This document shows positions 6,118 to 11,733 of a DNA stretch of 11,733 bases, in pieces. Each line of letters begins with the position of its first letter. Position 1 is the stretch's first letter. Below the pieces are notes generated by a model. It searched no databases and was not told the origin of the DNA. It saw only the letters and a program-made list of their open reading frames with translations. Location of the stretch: assembly GCA_944331885.1 (NCBI GenBank), contig CALVJF010000014.1, forward strand, positions 1 through 11,733, written 5' to 3'. The position numbers and the translations under genes were made by a program. This DNA is from an uncultured Bacilli bacterium. GTDB taxonomy: Bacteria; Bacillota_I; Bacilli_A; RF39; UBA660.

Positions 6118-6193
6118 TGCTCCATAGCCAAGTGGTAAGGCATCGGACTCTGACCCCGACATTCCGTAAGTTCGAATCTTACTGGAGCAACCA
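6118..6193 (+). tRNA. tRNA-Gln(CTG), CCA encoded
   Basis: Acceptor TGCTCCA/TGGAGCA pairs fully (6118-6124 with 6183-6189), followed by discriminator A and an encoded CCA (6191-6193). The D-arm is GCC/GGC, the anticodon loop is CTCTGAC (6148-6154) with anticodon CTG (6150-6152), and the T-arm is GTAAG-TTCGAAT-CTTAC. Two oddities: the pair next to the anticodon loop is A6147 with C6155, a mismatch at 31-39, and the variable loop has 6 nt (CATTCC) by my count. It reads CAG, the codon that an AT-rich genome uses least for glutamine; a TTG isoacceptor must exist elsewhere. Confidence 0.88.
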
Positions 6194-6213
6194 AATTAGT
6201 TTATTATTGTCAT

Positions 6214-6237
6214 TAATATTAATCTATGTTAATATTA
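6214..6237. repeat. AT-only hairpin between the two tRNAs
   Basis: TAATATTAA (6214-6222) and TTAATATTA (6229-6237) form a 9-bp stem with a 6-nt loop in the 56-nt spacer between tRNA-Gln and tRNA-Glu. With no G or C in the stem and no T-run after it, a processing structure is likelier than a terminator. It may be chance. Confidence 0.4.
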
Positions 6238-6249
6238 TGATGTATTTAT

Positions 6250-6327
6250 GACCCGTTGGTGAAGGGGCTTAACACGCCACCCTCTCAAGGTGGTATTTCA
6301 CGGGTTCGAAACCCGTACGGGTTACCA
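6250..6327 (+). tRNA. tRNA-Glu(CTC), CCA encoded
   Basis: Acceptor GACCCGT/ACGGGTT (one G-T wobble at the first pair), D-stem GTG/CAC with an 11-nt D-loop, anticodon stem CCACC/GGTGG fully paired, loop CTCTCAA with anticodon CTC (6284-6286), T-arm ACGGG-TTCGAAA-CCCGT, discriminator A and encoded CCA (6325-6327). The variable loop counts as 6 nt (TATTTC). It decodes GAG and probably shares a transcript with tRNA-Gln. Confidence 0.9.
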
Positions 6328-6338
6328 ATTTTAAAATT

Positions 6339-6361
6339 ACTACTACAATAGTAGTTTTTTT
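6339..6361 (+). terminator. Terminator after the tRNA pair
   Basis: ACTACTA (6339-6345), loop CAA, TAGTAGT (6349-6355), then six T (6356-6361). A 7-bp, mostly AT stem makes it moderate in strength. It ends 19 bp before the ABC exporter start, with no clear promoter in between. Confidence 0.75.
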
Positions 6362-6380
6362 ATATTATGGGAGGCAAACT

Positions 6381-8126
6381 ATGAAGAAAAATAATATGCG
6401 TAATTTTAAATTAATTTTTGAATATTTAAAAAATGATAAATTGAAATTATTTACATATATATTTTTAATAATCGTTACTTATATTCCTGCTATCATATCT
6501 GCTTTTTTATGGGGCTATGCTTTAGAGGCGTTGATTGCTAAAAATATCGGAGAATTTATAATGTATATTGCAATTTGGGAAGGTATTCACATATTATGTT
6601 ATGCTATCCTTCCTATACCACGTGATTACTTATATAATTACTTAGAAATAAAATTTTCTAAAAATGTCTTAAAAGACTTATACCATAAAGTAATAGATCT
6701 TCCGGCAATAGCATTTGAAGAAATTGGGGTAGGAGAATTTATTAATCGTATGGTAACTGACCCAACTCGTGTCATGGAATTATTATCAAAATTAGTCAGA
6801 ATGACATGCCGAGCATTAGTAGTAGTCATAGTTTTAATTATTGCTTTCAAAACCTCAATAATTTTAGGAGTTGAAATACTAGTATTCGCTATTATTATGG
6901 GACTTATATCAGCTAAATTTTTCCCTAAAATTAAAAAGACTCAAGAAGTAATCAAAAAGCAAACCGATCAATATGTTAAATCAGCTACCGAAGATTTTAC
7001 TGGTATTCGTGAAATAAAAGCATTAGGAATTAAGAATAATATTGAAAAAAGAATGTTTAGTAACTTCGAAAGTTTATTCTATGAAAATCGTAAAATTAAA
7101 ATTTATGAAATAATTTATTATAATAGTAATTCATTTGTTTATTTTATACTTCAGTTGATTATTTTATTAACTGGTGGTTACTTCGTTTATAAAGGACAAA
7201 TGACATTAGCAATATTTACTGTTATTGAAAACTATATCTGGCGTATTGATGATGTTGTCGAAAGTATTAGTGATTTTGGCGTTAATTATAGCAAAGTATC
7301 TGTTTCTTTGAGAAGAATAGACGAAATAGTTAATAATCGTCTCTATCAAGACGAAAAGTTTGGAGATCAGGTATTAAATAATGCTCAAGGAATAATTGAG
7401 TTTAAAAATGTAAATTTTCGTTATCGTGCCGATGAACAAGATACTTTAAAAGGATTATCAATGAAATTAGAACCAAATAAAAAAATAGCTATTATAGGGC
7501 GTAGTGGCAATGGTAAATCAACAATATTTAATCTATTACTACGTTACTTTGATGCTACCTCTGGACAAATTACTATCGATGGAATAGATATTAAAGAATT
7601 AACAGAATCTTCGTTACGCCAAAATATATCCATAATTCGTCAAAATCCATTTCTTTTTAACTTATCAATCTTTGAAAATTTTAAAATTGTCAAAGAAGAC
7701 GTAACGTTAGAAGAAATTCGTCAAGTATGTCAAAAGGCTTATATTGATGATTATATAATGAGTTTGCCTAATCAATATGATACGATTATTGGTGAAGGAG
7801 GAGTAAATTTATCTGGAGGTCAAAAACAAAGAATCTCCATTGCTCGAACATTATTGCTAAATACCAAAATAATTTTATTTGATGAAGCAACAAGTGCCTT
7901 AGATAATGAATCGCAAGAGTTTATTAAAAAGACAATTGATAATTTAGTAAAAGATCATACTATAATTATTGTCGCCCATCGTTTATCTACAATTATTGAC
8001 GCCGACATTATTCATGTTATTGATCAAGGAAAATTGAATGCTTCTGGTACTCATGATGAGCTGATGAATACTTCCGATGTTTTCAAAACTCTTTATACAA
8101 TAGAATCTCCAGATTTAATTAAGTAA
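6381..8126 (+). CDS. ABC exporter half-transporter, transmembrane domain fused to ATPase
   Basis: The 581-residue protein has an N-terminal six-helix exporter domain (hydrophobic stretches about 24-46, 57-78, 142-158, 159-180, 250-270 and 274-290) joined to a nucleotide-binding domain from about 333. ATPase motifs: Walker A GRSGNGKST (373-381), Q-loop in RQNPF, signature LSGGQ (477-481), Walker B LFDEATSALD (D501, E502) and switch histidine H533 in VAHRLS. It should work as a homodimer, or with an unseen partner, and export a lipid, peptide or drug. The neighbours give no cargo clue. The start ATG has GGGAGG (6369-6374) 6 nt upstream. No convincing promoter lies between the tRNA terminator and the gene, so readthrough of the tRNA unit is possible. 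No terminator is seen after it. Confidence 0.93.
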   Translation: MKKNNMRNFKLIFEYLKNDKLKLFTYIFLIIVTYIPAIISAFLWGYALEALIAKNIGEFIMYIAIWEGIHILCYAILPIPRDYLYNYLEIKFSKNVLKDLYHKVIDLPAIAFEEIGVGEFINRMVTDPTRVMELLSKLVRMTCRALVVVIVLIIAFKTSIILGVEILVFAIIMGLISAKFFPKIKKTQEVIKKQTDQYVKSATEDFTGIREIKALGIKNNIEKRMFSNFESLFYENRKIKIYEIIYYNSNSFVYFILQLIILLTGGYFVYKGQMTLAIFTVIENYIWRIDDVVESISDFGVNYSKVSVSLRRIDEIVNNRLYQDEKFGDQVLNNAQGIIEFKNVNFRYRADEQDTLKGLSMKLEPNKKIAIIGRSGNGKSTIFNLLLRYFDATSGQITIDGIDIKELTESSLRQNISIIRQNPFLFNLSIFENFKIVKEDVTLEEIRQVCQKAYIDDYIMSLPNQYDTIIGEGGVNLSGGQKQRISIARTLLLNTKIILFDEATSALDNESQEFIKKTIDNLVKDHTIIIVAHRLSTIIDADIIHVIDQGKLNASGTHDELMNTSDVFKTLYTIESPDLIK

Positions 8127-8144
8127 TACTATAAAAAAGAAAAG

Positions 8145-8153
8145 TGTTATAAT
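8145..8153 (+). promoter_or_regulatory. Extended -10 promoter of the VTT gene
   Basis: TGTTATAAT with TATAAT at 8148-8153. The predicted start near 8160 is the base before GGTGAT (8161-8166), giving a leader of about 11 nt. It is identical to the operon promoter at 134-142. Confidence 0.7.
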
Positions 8154-8170
8154 TATTCAAGGTGATAGAT

Positions 8171-8707
8171 TTGCAATATTTACTTTTTTTCTTACTCTGC
8201 ATACTTCAACCAATTTGTTTACCCGTTCCTGAGGCAACAACAATATTATCCGGGACTTTAACTATTGGTGCTAACCCATCTTTTGTAATTGGCTTAATCG
8301 TAATTTTACTAGGTATTTTAACTATGTATAAAATTACTTCTTACTTAAGTAAAAAGTTTCTCCGTAATTTTAAAAAGAATCAGCATTACAAAACGTATCA
8401 AAAAATGATGCAAAGTAACCCATTTTTAACGACTGGTATATTATTTGCCATTCCTATTTTACCCGACGAAATTATTTGTATCGGGTCGGCCTTAGGTAAC
8501 GTCCCTTTAAAAATATTATTTCCTATTGCGATAGTAGCTAAAGTTGTTTCCGTTGGAATGATTACTTATTCCTCAGAAATTGCCGAATTATTCTCTTTAA
8601 ATCAATGGGAAGTAATAGCATTAGAAGTTATTTTGATGTTAATTGCTTCCATCATTTATAATAAATATAAAAAATCTCAAAATAAAAAACTTACGAGTAG
8701 AAACTAA
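8171..8707 (+). CDS. VTT-domain (DedA/TVP38-like) membrane protein
   Basis: The 178-residue membrane protein resembles the VTT ('SNARE-associated') superfamily, in which bacterial DedA-type members help move undecaprenyl phosphate and other lipids across the membrane. Seen: a re-entrant-like N-terminal motif LPVPEATTILSG (17-28), and a second FAIPILPDEIICIGSALG (92-109) matching the IPxxPDE region of the family. Further hydrophobic segments lie at 38-55, 115-134 and 148-163. The arginine often found before the second motif is absent. The start is placed at TTG 8171, because GGTGAT lies 4 nt upstream, exactly as in the first operon; GTG 8162 lies inside that site. The last codons form the left arm of a terminator. 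The substrate is unknown. Confidence 0.8.
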   Translation: MQYLLFFLLCILQPICLPVPEATTILSGTLTIGANPSFVIGLIVILLGILTMYKITSYLSKKFLRNFKKNQHYKTYQKMMQSNPFLTTGILFAIPILPDEIICIGSALGNVPLKILFPIAIVAKVVSVGMITYSSEIAELFSLNQWEVIALEVILMLIASIIYNKYKKSQNKKLTSRN

Positions 8708-8718
8708 TTCGTAAGTTT
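8687..8718. terminator. Bidirectional terminator for the VTT gene and tRNA-His
   Basis: A perfect 10-bp stem, AAACTTACGA (8687-8696) with TCGTAAGTTT (8709-8718), encloses a 12-nt loop. On the plus strand it is followed by AATTTTTT; on the minus strand the stem runs directly into a T-rich tail. The left arm and most of the loop lie within the VTT coding region. Confidence 0.85.
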
Positions 8719-8728
8719 AATTTTTTAA

Positions 8729-8805
8729 TGGGGCGGTATAAGGGAATCGAACCCTTGCATACTAGAGCCACAATCTAGCGTGTTAACCACTTCACCAATA
8801 CCGCC
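8729..8805 (-). tRNA. tRNA-His(GTG), with encoded G-1 and CCA
   Basis: Minus strand acceptor GCGGTAT/ATACCGC pairs fully. The extra 5' G (8805) opposite discriminator C (8732) is the histidine-specific G-1:C73 pair. CCA is encoded (8731-8729). The anticodon stem is CTAGA/TCTAG with loop TTGTGGC and anticodon GTG (8771-8769). The T-arm is AAGGG-TTCGATT-CCCTT. Confidence 0.96.
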
Positions 8806-8817
8806 ATAAGCAACAAT

Positions 8818-8846
8818 ATAATAACAAACAATTGAACAAAAATCAA
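8818..8846 (-). promoter_or_regulatory. Promoter of tRNA-His
   Basis: Minus strand TTGATT (8846-8841) and TATTAT (8823-8818) are 17 bp apart. The predicted start is about 8811, 6 nt before the tRNA. It overlaps the divergent promoter at 8832-8860. Confidence 0.65.
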
Positions 8847-8860
8847 TAGTATAATATAAT
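8832..8860 (+). promoter_or_regulatory. Promoter of the peptide-esterase-acyltransferase operon
   Basis: TTGAAC (8832-8837) and TATAAT (8855-8860) are 17 bp apart. A second TATAAT at 8850-8855 is too close to the -35. The predicted start, about 8867, is the first G of GGTGAT, giving a leader of about 11 nt. Confidence 0.78.
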
Positions 8861-8877
8861 ATATTTGGTGATAAATA

Positions 8878-9072
8878 ATGTTAGATGCCATAAAAAATAT
8901 TTTTACTGATATTTATGTAGAGATAAAAGACTTTTTAATTTCAATATATAATACAATTTTTAGCTTTTTAGCTCAATATCTAGGAGAAAATTTTGCAAGA
9001 TTAACATTGGTAGCATTAGCTTTTTTACTTATAATGTTAATTCTCAATGCAATAATCAACGCTAATAAATAA
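8878..9072 (+). CDS. Small single-span membrane protein, unrecognised
   Basis: A 64-residue product with no family I recognise. Residues 1-35 could form an amphipathic helix (alternating hydrophobic positions with D3, K6, D11, E15, K17, D18). A strongly hydrophobic stretch (about 42-61) would span the membrane, and the tail is short and polar (NANK). It is the first gene of the operon: its own promoter, GGTGAT at 8867-8872, ATG 8878, and the next start only 2 bp after its stop. The tight spacing, a real start module and the absence of a competing frame support that it is translated. Its role could be to anchor or regulate the esterase or acyltransferase at the membrane; that is inference. Confidence 0.75.
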   Translation: MLDAIKNIFTDIYVEIKDFLISIYNTIFSFLAQYLGENFARLTLVALAFLLIMLILNAIINANK

Positions 9073-9074
9073 AT

Positions 9075-9923
9075 ATGCTAAAAATAAAACGACATTATAA
9101 ATTATATCGGACAATTCAGAAAGTAATTTATGCAAATTTCACTACTAAATACGAAGATTACTTGGTTAATGATATTAAAATCAAAATATTTCGCTCCCCA
9201 AATAATCAAATAATATTTTACATTCACGGTGGTGGATGGACTCTGGGTAGTGCACAAACTTATGTTAATGCTTGTAATCGAATTTCTAAACAATTAAATA
9301 GAACTGTCATTTCAATTGATTATCGCTTAGCTCCAGAATATCCTTTTCCAGCTGGGTTCAATGATTGTTATAACACTATAAAAGCTATAATAAGTAACTA
9401 TCAGCGATATCATATAAGTTTAAAAGACATAATTATTATGGGAGATTCAGCTGGTGCCAATTTAGCAACAGCTGTAGCAATTAAAGCTAAGAAGAGTAAA
9501 GAGTTTCAAATATCTAAAGAAATTTTACTTTATCCTTTAACTCAAACTGACTTTTCGAAATATTCACCATATAAATCAATAACTGAAAATGCTAATAATT
9601 ACTTTTTGAGTCGTCAAAATGTGCAAGAATATTTAAAATTATATGTTAAAGATAAAAAGGATTTAAATTCTCCATATATTGCCCCATTAAAAAGTAAGAA
9701 TCTTTTTAAAATGCCTAAAACATTAATTATTACAGCCGAATTTGATATTCTTCGTGATGAAGGACATGCTTATGCCAAAAAACTTAAACGCTATTTTAAT
9801 AAAGTAGAATATTATAATCTTCCTAAAACTATTCATGGCTTTTTTACTAACTATCTTTGTTTTAAAGATGCTGAACAAGCTATGAACTACATAAAATTAT
9901 TTATAGGTGATGCTAATGAGTAA
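9075..9923 (+). CDS. Alpha/beta hydrolase, HSL-type esterase/lipase
   Basis: The 282-residue serine hydrolase belongs to the hormone-sensitive lipase group (family IV esterases), which cleave short or medium acyl esters. Oxyanion motif H51-G-G-G54, YRLAPEYPFPA (83-93), nucleophile elbow GDSAG with Ser125, catalytic Asp224 in EFDILRDEG and His254 in HGF are all present, so it should be active. There is no signal peptide or membrane segment, so it is probably cytoplasmic. It begins 2 bp after the small protein's stop and shows no ribosome binding site, which suggests re-initiation. Its last codons overlap the acyltransferase start by 8 bp, and its 3' end carries that gene's AGGTGAT site. The esterase-acyltransferase pairing suggests making and removing the same kind of ester; the substrate is unknown. 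Confidence 0.9.
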   Translation: MLKIKRHYKLYRTIQKVIYANFTTKYEDYLVNDIKIKIFRSPNNQIIFYIHGGGWTLGSAQTYVNACNRISKQLNRTVISIDYRLAPEYPFPAGFNDCYNTIKAIISNYQRYHISLKDIIIMGDSAGANLATAVAIKAKKSKEFQISKEILLYPLTQTDFSKYSPYKSITENANNYFLSRQNVQEYLKLYVKDKKDLNSPYIAPLKSKNLFKMPKTLIITAEFDILRDEGHAYAKKLKRYFNKVEYYNLPKTIHGFFTNYLCFKDAEQAMNYIKLFIGDANE

Positions 9924-11157
9924 ATGGTATAAATTAGATAATGCTGCTAAAATATTTCCACCATCGACGACTAAAGATGATCCGAAAACTTTTCGCTTAT
10001 CAGCAACATTAGTAGAAAATATTGACAAAAATACTTTGCAAGAAGCCGTAAATAAAACTGTCAATAATATTCCTTTATTTACATCCACGATTAAAAAGGG
10101 CTTTTTTTGGTACTATTTAGAGCAAACAAAGATTCAGCCAATAGTAAGTGAAGAACAAACTAACCCTTGTGAAGAACTGAACGGCGAATTATTATTTCAA
10201 GTAACTTATTATCAAAAAAGGATTAATTTAGAAGTATATCACGCTCTAACTGATGGCACTGGAGCACTAGAATTTTTAAAAAGTCTTGTTAAAAATTATC
10301 TTTTAATAATTCATCCTGTGGATAACTTGCTAAATATTAACGACTTATCCACAGTTGAACAAGAAAATGATGGTTTTGAAAAATACTATAATCCAAGTTA
10401 TAAGTTCAAAATTAAACCTAACAGAATGGCTTATCATTTAAAAAGTAAACGATATAGCGAAGGACGCCTAAAAATAATCGAGGGACTAACTAATGTTCAA
10501 GAATTAATCAAAATAGCAAAAAAATACCAAACAACTATTACTATTTACTTAACATCAATTTTAATCAAAAGCATTATAGAAACAATGTCAATTAGAGATT
10601 ACAATAAACCAATTGTTATTACAGTACCTGTAAATTTACGTCAATATTATAACTTTAAAACAATGCGCAACTTTTTTAATGTCATAACTGTTAAATATAA
10701 TAACCCATCTAATAGTGATTTAGAAAATATTATATCTTCAGTAAGTCAACAATTTGCTGACTATTTAAAATCCAATAATATTAAGGAAACGATGAACAAA
10801 CTTGCCTTCCTAGAACATTTTTTTATCCTTCGACTTGTTCCACTATTTATTAAAGATATTGTCATGCGAGTAGGTTATGGAATATCAAGAAAATATCAGA
10901 CAATGGCATTATCTAACATTGGCATTATTAAAATGCCAATAGAGTTAGAAAAATATATAGATTATTTTACTGTTTATACTAGTACCGACAGTATCCAAAT
11001 ATGTGTTTGCTCTTATAAAGATAAAATATCCTTAGCTTTTTCTAGTCATTACTTGAATAGTGAAATTGAAAAAAACTTTTTCCGACTATTATCAAATCAA
11101 GGGTTAGATATAACAATCAATACTAATGATATAAAAGAGGAGGATGAAGATGAATAA
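9916..11157 (+). CDS. Condensation-type acyltransferase (alcohol acetyltransferase-like)
   Basis: The 413-residue protein has the layout of the chloramphenicol-acetyltransferase/condensation superfamily, which moves acyl groups from CoA or a carrier protein to a hydroxyl or amine. The active-site motif H109-x3-D113-G114 (HALTDG) is intact. ITVPVNLRQYY and the C-terminal ALSNIG segment match the second half of the fold. No membrane segment or carrier-protein domain is seen, so it is stand-alone, unlike NRPS condensation domains. It resembles proteins annotated as 'alcohol acetyltransferase' in gut Firmicutes; that label and the substrate are unproven. The start ATG 9916 has AGGTGAT (9905-9911) 4 nt upstream; GTG 9907 and ATG 9910 lie in or against that site. 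Its C-terminus is acidic (EEDEDE), and its last codons provide the next gene's GAGGAGG-like site. Confidence 0.82.
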   Translation: MSKWYKLDNAAKIFPPSTTKDDPKTFRLSATLVENIDKNTLQEAVNKTVNNIPLFTSTIKKGFFWYYLEQTKIQPIVSEEQTNPCEELNGELLFQVTYYQKRINLEVYHALTDGTGALEFLKSLVKNYLLIIHPVDNLLNINDLSTVEQENDGFEKYYNPSYKFKIKPNRMAYHLKSKRYSEGRLKIIEGLTNVQELIKIAKKYQTTITIYLTSILIKSIIETMSIRDYNKPIVITVPVNLRQYYNFKTMRNFFNVITVKYNNPSNSDLENIISSVSQQFADYLKSNNIKETMNKLAFLEHFFILRLVPLFIKDIVMRVGYGISRKYQTMALSNIGIIKMPIELEKYIDYFTVYTSTDSIQICVCSYKDKISLAFSSHYLNSEIEKNFFRLLSNQGLDITINTNDIKEEDEDE

Positions 11158-11733
11158 ATGTATTAACTGTCAAGTAACTATTCAAACTAATCTTAATAAA
11201 TGTCCACTTTGTAACCAAGAAATAAAAAATGAAAAGCCCAACTCTGTATATCCAGAAATAAAAACTAGTTACAAAGCTCATCATATTTTATATAGAATAT
11301 TGCTACTCATATCTTTATTAGGCATAACTTTATCATTATTTATCAACTATATTATAAGCTATAAAATATCATGGTCATTTTTTGTTTCTTTAGGAATAAT
11401 TTGTTTTTGGGTTACTTTTATTACTGCTGTCAAACATCGCAAAAATATTAGTAAATTATTATTTGCTGAAATAATTGTCCTAATTATAATTGCATATGTA
11501 ATTGATCGCTTGACTGGTTATCATAGGTGGTCAATTATTTATGTGTTACCATTTTTATGTCTGTCATACACTATAATTTTTATACTAGCTCGTATATTTC
11601 GCAACCACATAACTAAAGAGTTAATATTATATACTTATTTAAATTCCTTAATTGGCTTAATACCTTTAATATTTTTGATTAGAAAATCAATTTCCCCTCG
11701 TTGGCCGTCAATAATATCTATCATCGGTAGCAT
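11150..11733 (+). CDS. Zinc-ribbon multi-span membrane protein (DUF6320-like), partial
   Basis: This frame opens at ATG 11150 and stays open for 194 codons to the window edge. The N-terminus has a zinc ribbon, C4-x2-C7 and C18-x2-C21 (CINC, CPLC), then hydrophobic segments at about 47-70, 74-94, 103-118, 128-149, 157-177 and 186 onward. The layout recalls the DUF6320 family that I associate with neighbouring 'alcohol acetyltransferase' genes; this is from memory. The start overlaps the acyltransferase stop by 8 bp, and AGAGGAGG (11136-11143) is a good ribosome binding site, so it is the fourth gene of the operon. The length and C-terminus cannot be seen. Confidence 0.82.
   Translation, partial: MNKCINCQVTIQTNLNKCPLCNQEIKNEKPNSVYPEIKTSYKAHHILYRILLLISLLGITLSLFINYIISYKISWSFFVSLGIICFWVTFITAVKHRKNISKLLFAEIIVLIIIAYVIDRLTGYHRWSIIYVLPFLCLSYTIIFILARIFRNHITKELILYTYLNSLIGLIPLIFLIRKSISPRWPSIISIIGS

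Noticed and set aside
6072..6380. Possible riboswitch or T-box in the longest non-protein stretch
   Set aside because: The space is filled by two promoters, two tRNAs, a short AT hairpin and one terminator; no T-box or riboswitch core is visible.
6638..6850. Minus-strand open frame of 70 codons within the ABC exporter gene
   Set aside because: It lies wholly antisense to a well-supported exporter, has no ribosome site or promoter, and shows no family features.
9102..9293. Minus-strand open frame of 63 codons within the esterase gene
   Set aside because: It is a shadow of the esterase HGGG-region coding sequence with no start signals.
9897..10088. Minus-strand open frame of 63 codons across the esterase/acyltransferase junction
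   Set aside because: It is antisense to two strongly supported overlapping genes and has no ribosome site.
1..11733. CRISPR array, insertion sequence, prophage or toxin-antitoxin module
   Set aside because: No regularly spaced repeats, transposase, integrase or terminal repeats were seen; tRNA genes are not flanked by attachment-site duplications in this window.

Overview
The window looks like chromosomal DNA from a very AT-rich, low-GC Gram-positive lineage (Bacillota/Mycoplasmatota type, perhaps an uncultured gut Bacilli relative; this placement is inference). The reasons are the strong A/T bias in third codon positions, ribosome binding sites that match the Bacillus-type 16S 3' end (GGAGG and AGGTGAT), consensus sigma-A style promoters, and tRNAs with encoded CCA. 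The standard code fits: tryptophans are TGG and the first gene ends in TGA. There are no phage genes, insertion sequences or CRISPR repeats.

Layout. Positions 1-53: 3'-truncated tRNA-Asn on the minus strand, divergent from a three-gene plus-strand operon: a stand-alone Clp-D1-like AAA+ ATPase, pssA and psd (phosphatidylserine then phosphatidylethanolamine synthesis). The operon ends at a bidirectional hairpin shared with a convergent CDF-family metal exporter (2606-3499). Upstream of the exporter on the minus strand is an overlapping pair: a SpoT/Mesh1-like HD hydrolase and a PAP2 membrane phosphatase. Divergent from them is an MscS-type channel gene whose 3' end overlaps an ArsC/YusI-like thioredoxin-fold gene inside another bidirectional hairpin. 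Positions 6072-6380 hold tRNA-Gln(CTG), tRNA-Glu(CTC) and a terminator. Then come an ABC half-exporter, a VTT-family membrane protein, a third shared terminator and tRNA-His (minus). From 8832 a plus-strand operon runs to the window edge: a 64-residue single-span membrane peptide, an HSL-type esterase, a condensation-type (alcohol acetyltransferase-like) acyltransferase and a zinc-ribbon multi-span membrane protein that is cut by the edge.

Themes. Many products act at or on the membrane (PE synthesis, PAP2, MscS, CDF, ABC exporter, VTT, acyl-ester operon). Genome economy is marked. Three transcription-unit ends use hairpins that lie partly in coding sequence. Genes overlap as TAATG or ATGAxTAA. 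Five genes carry a near-identical minimal start module, in which an (often extended) -10 box is followed after 6-7 nt by GGTGAT and 3-5 nt later by the start codon. This predicts 10-11 nt leaders that begin at the Shine-Dalgarno sequence itself. The best candidates for undescribed biology are that start module, the AAA+ protein lacking the usual pore-loop aromatic beside PE synthesis genes, and the peptide-esterase-acyltransferase-zinc-ribbon operon.
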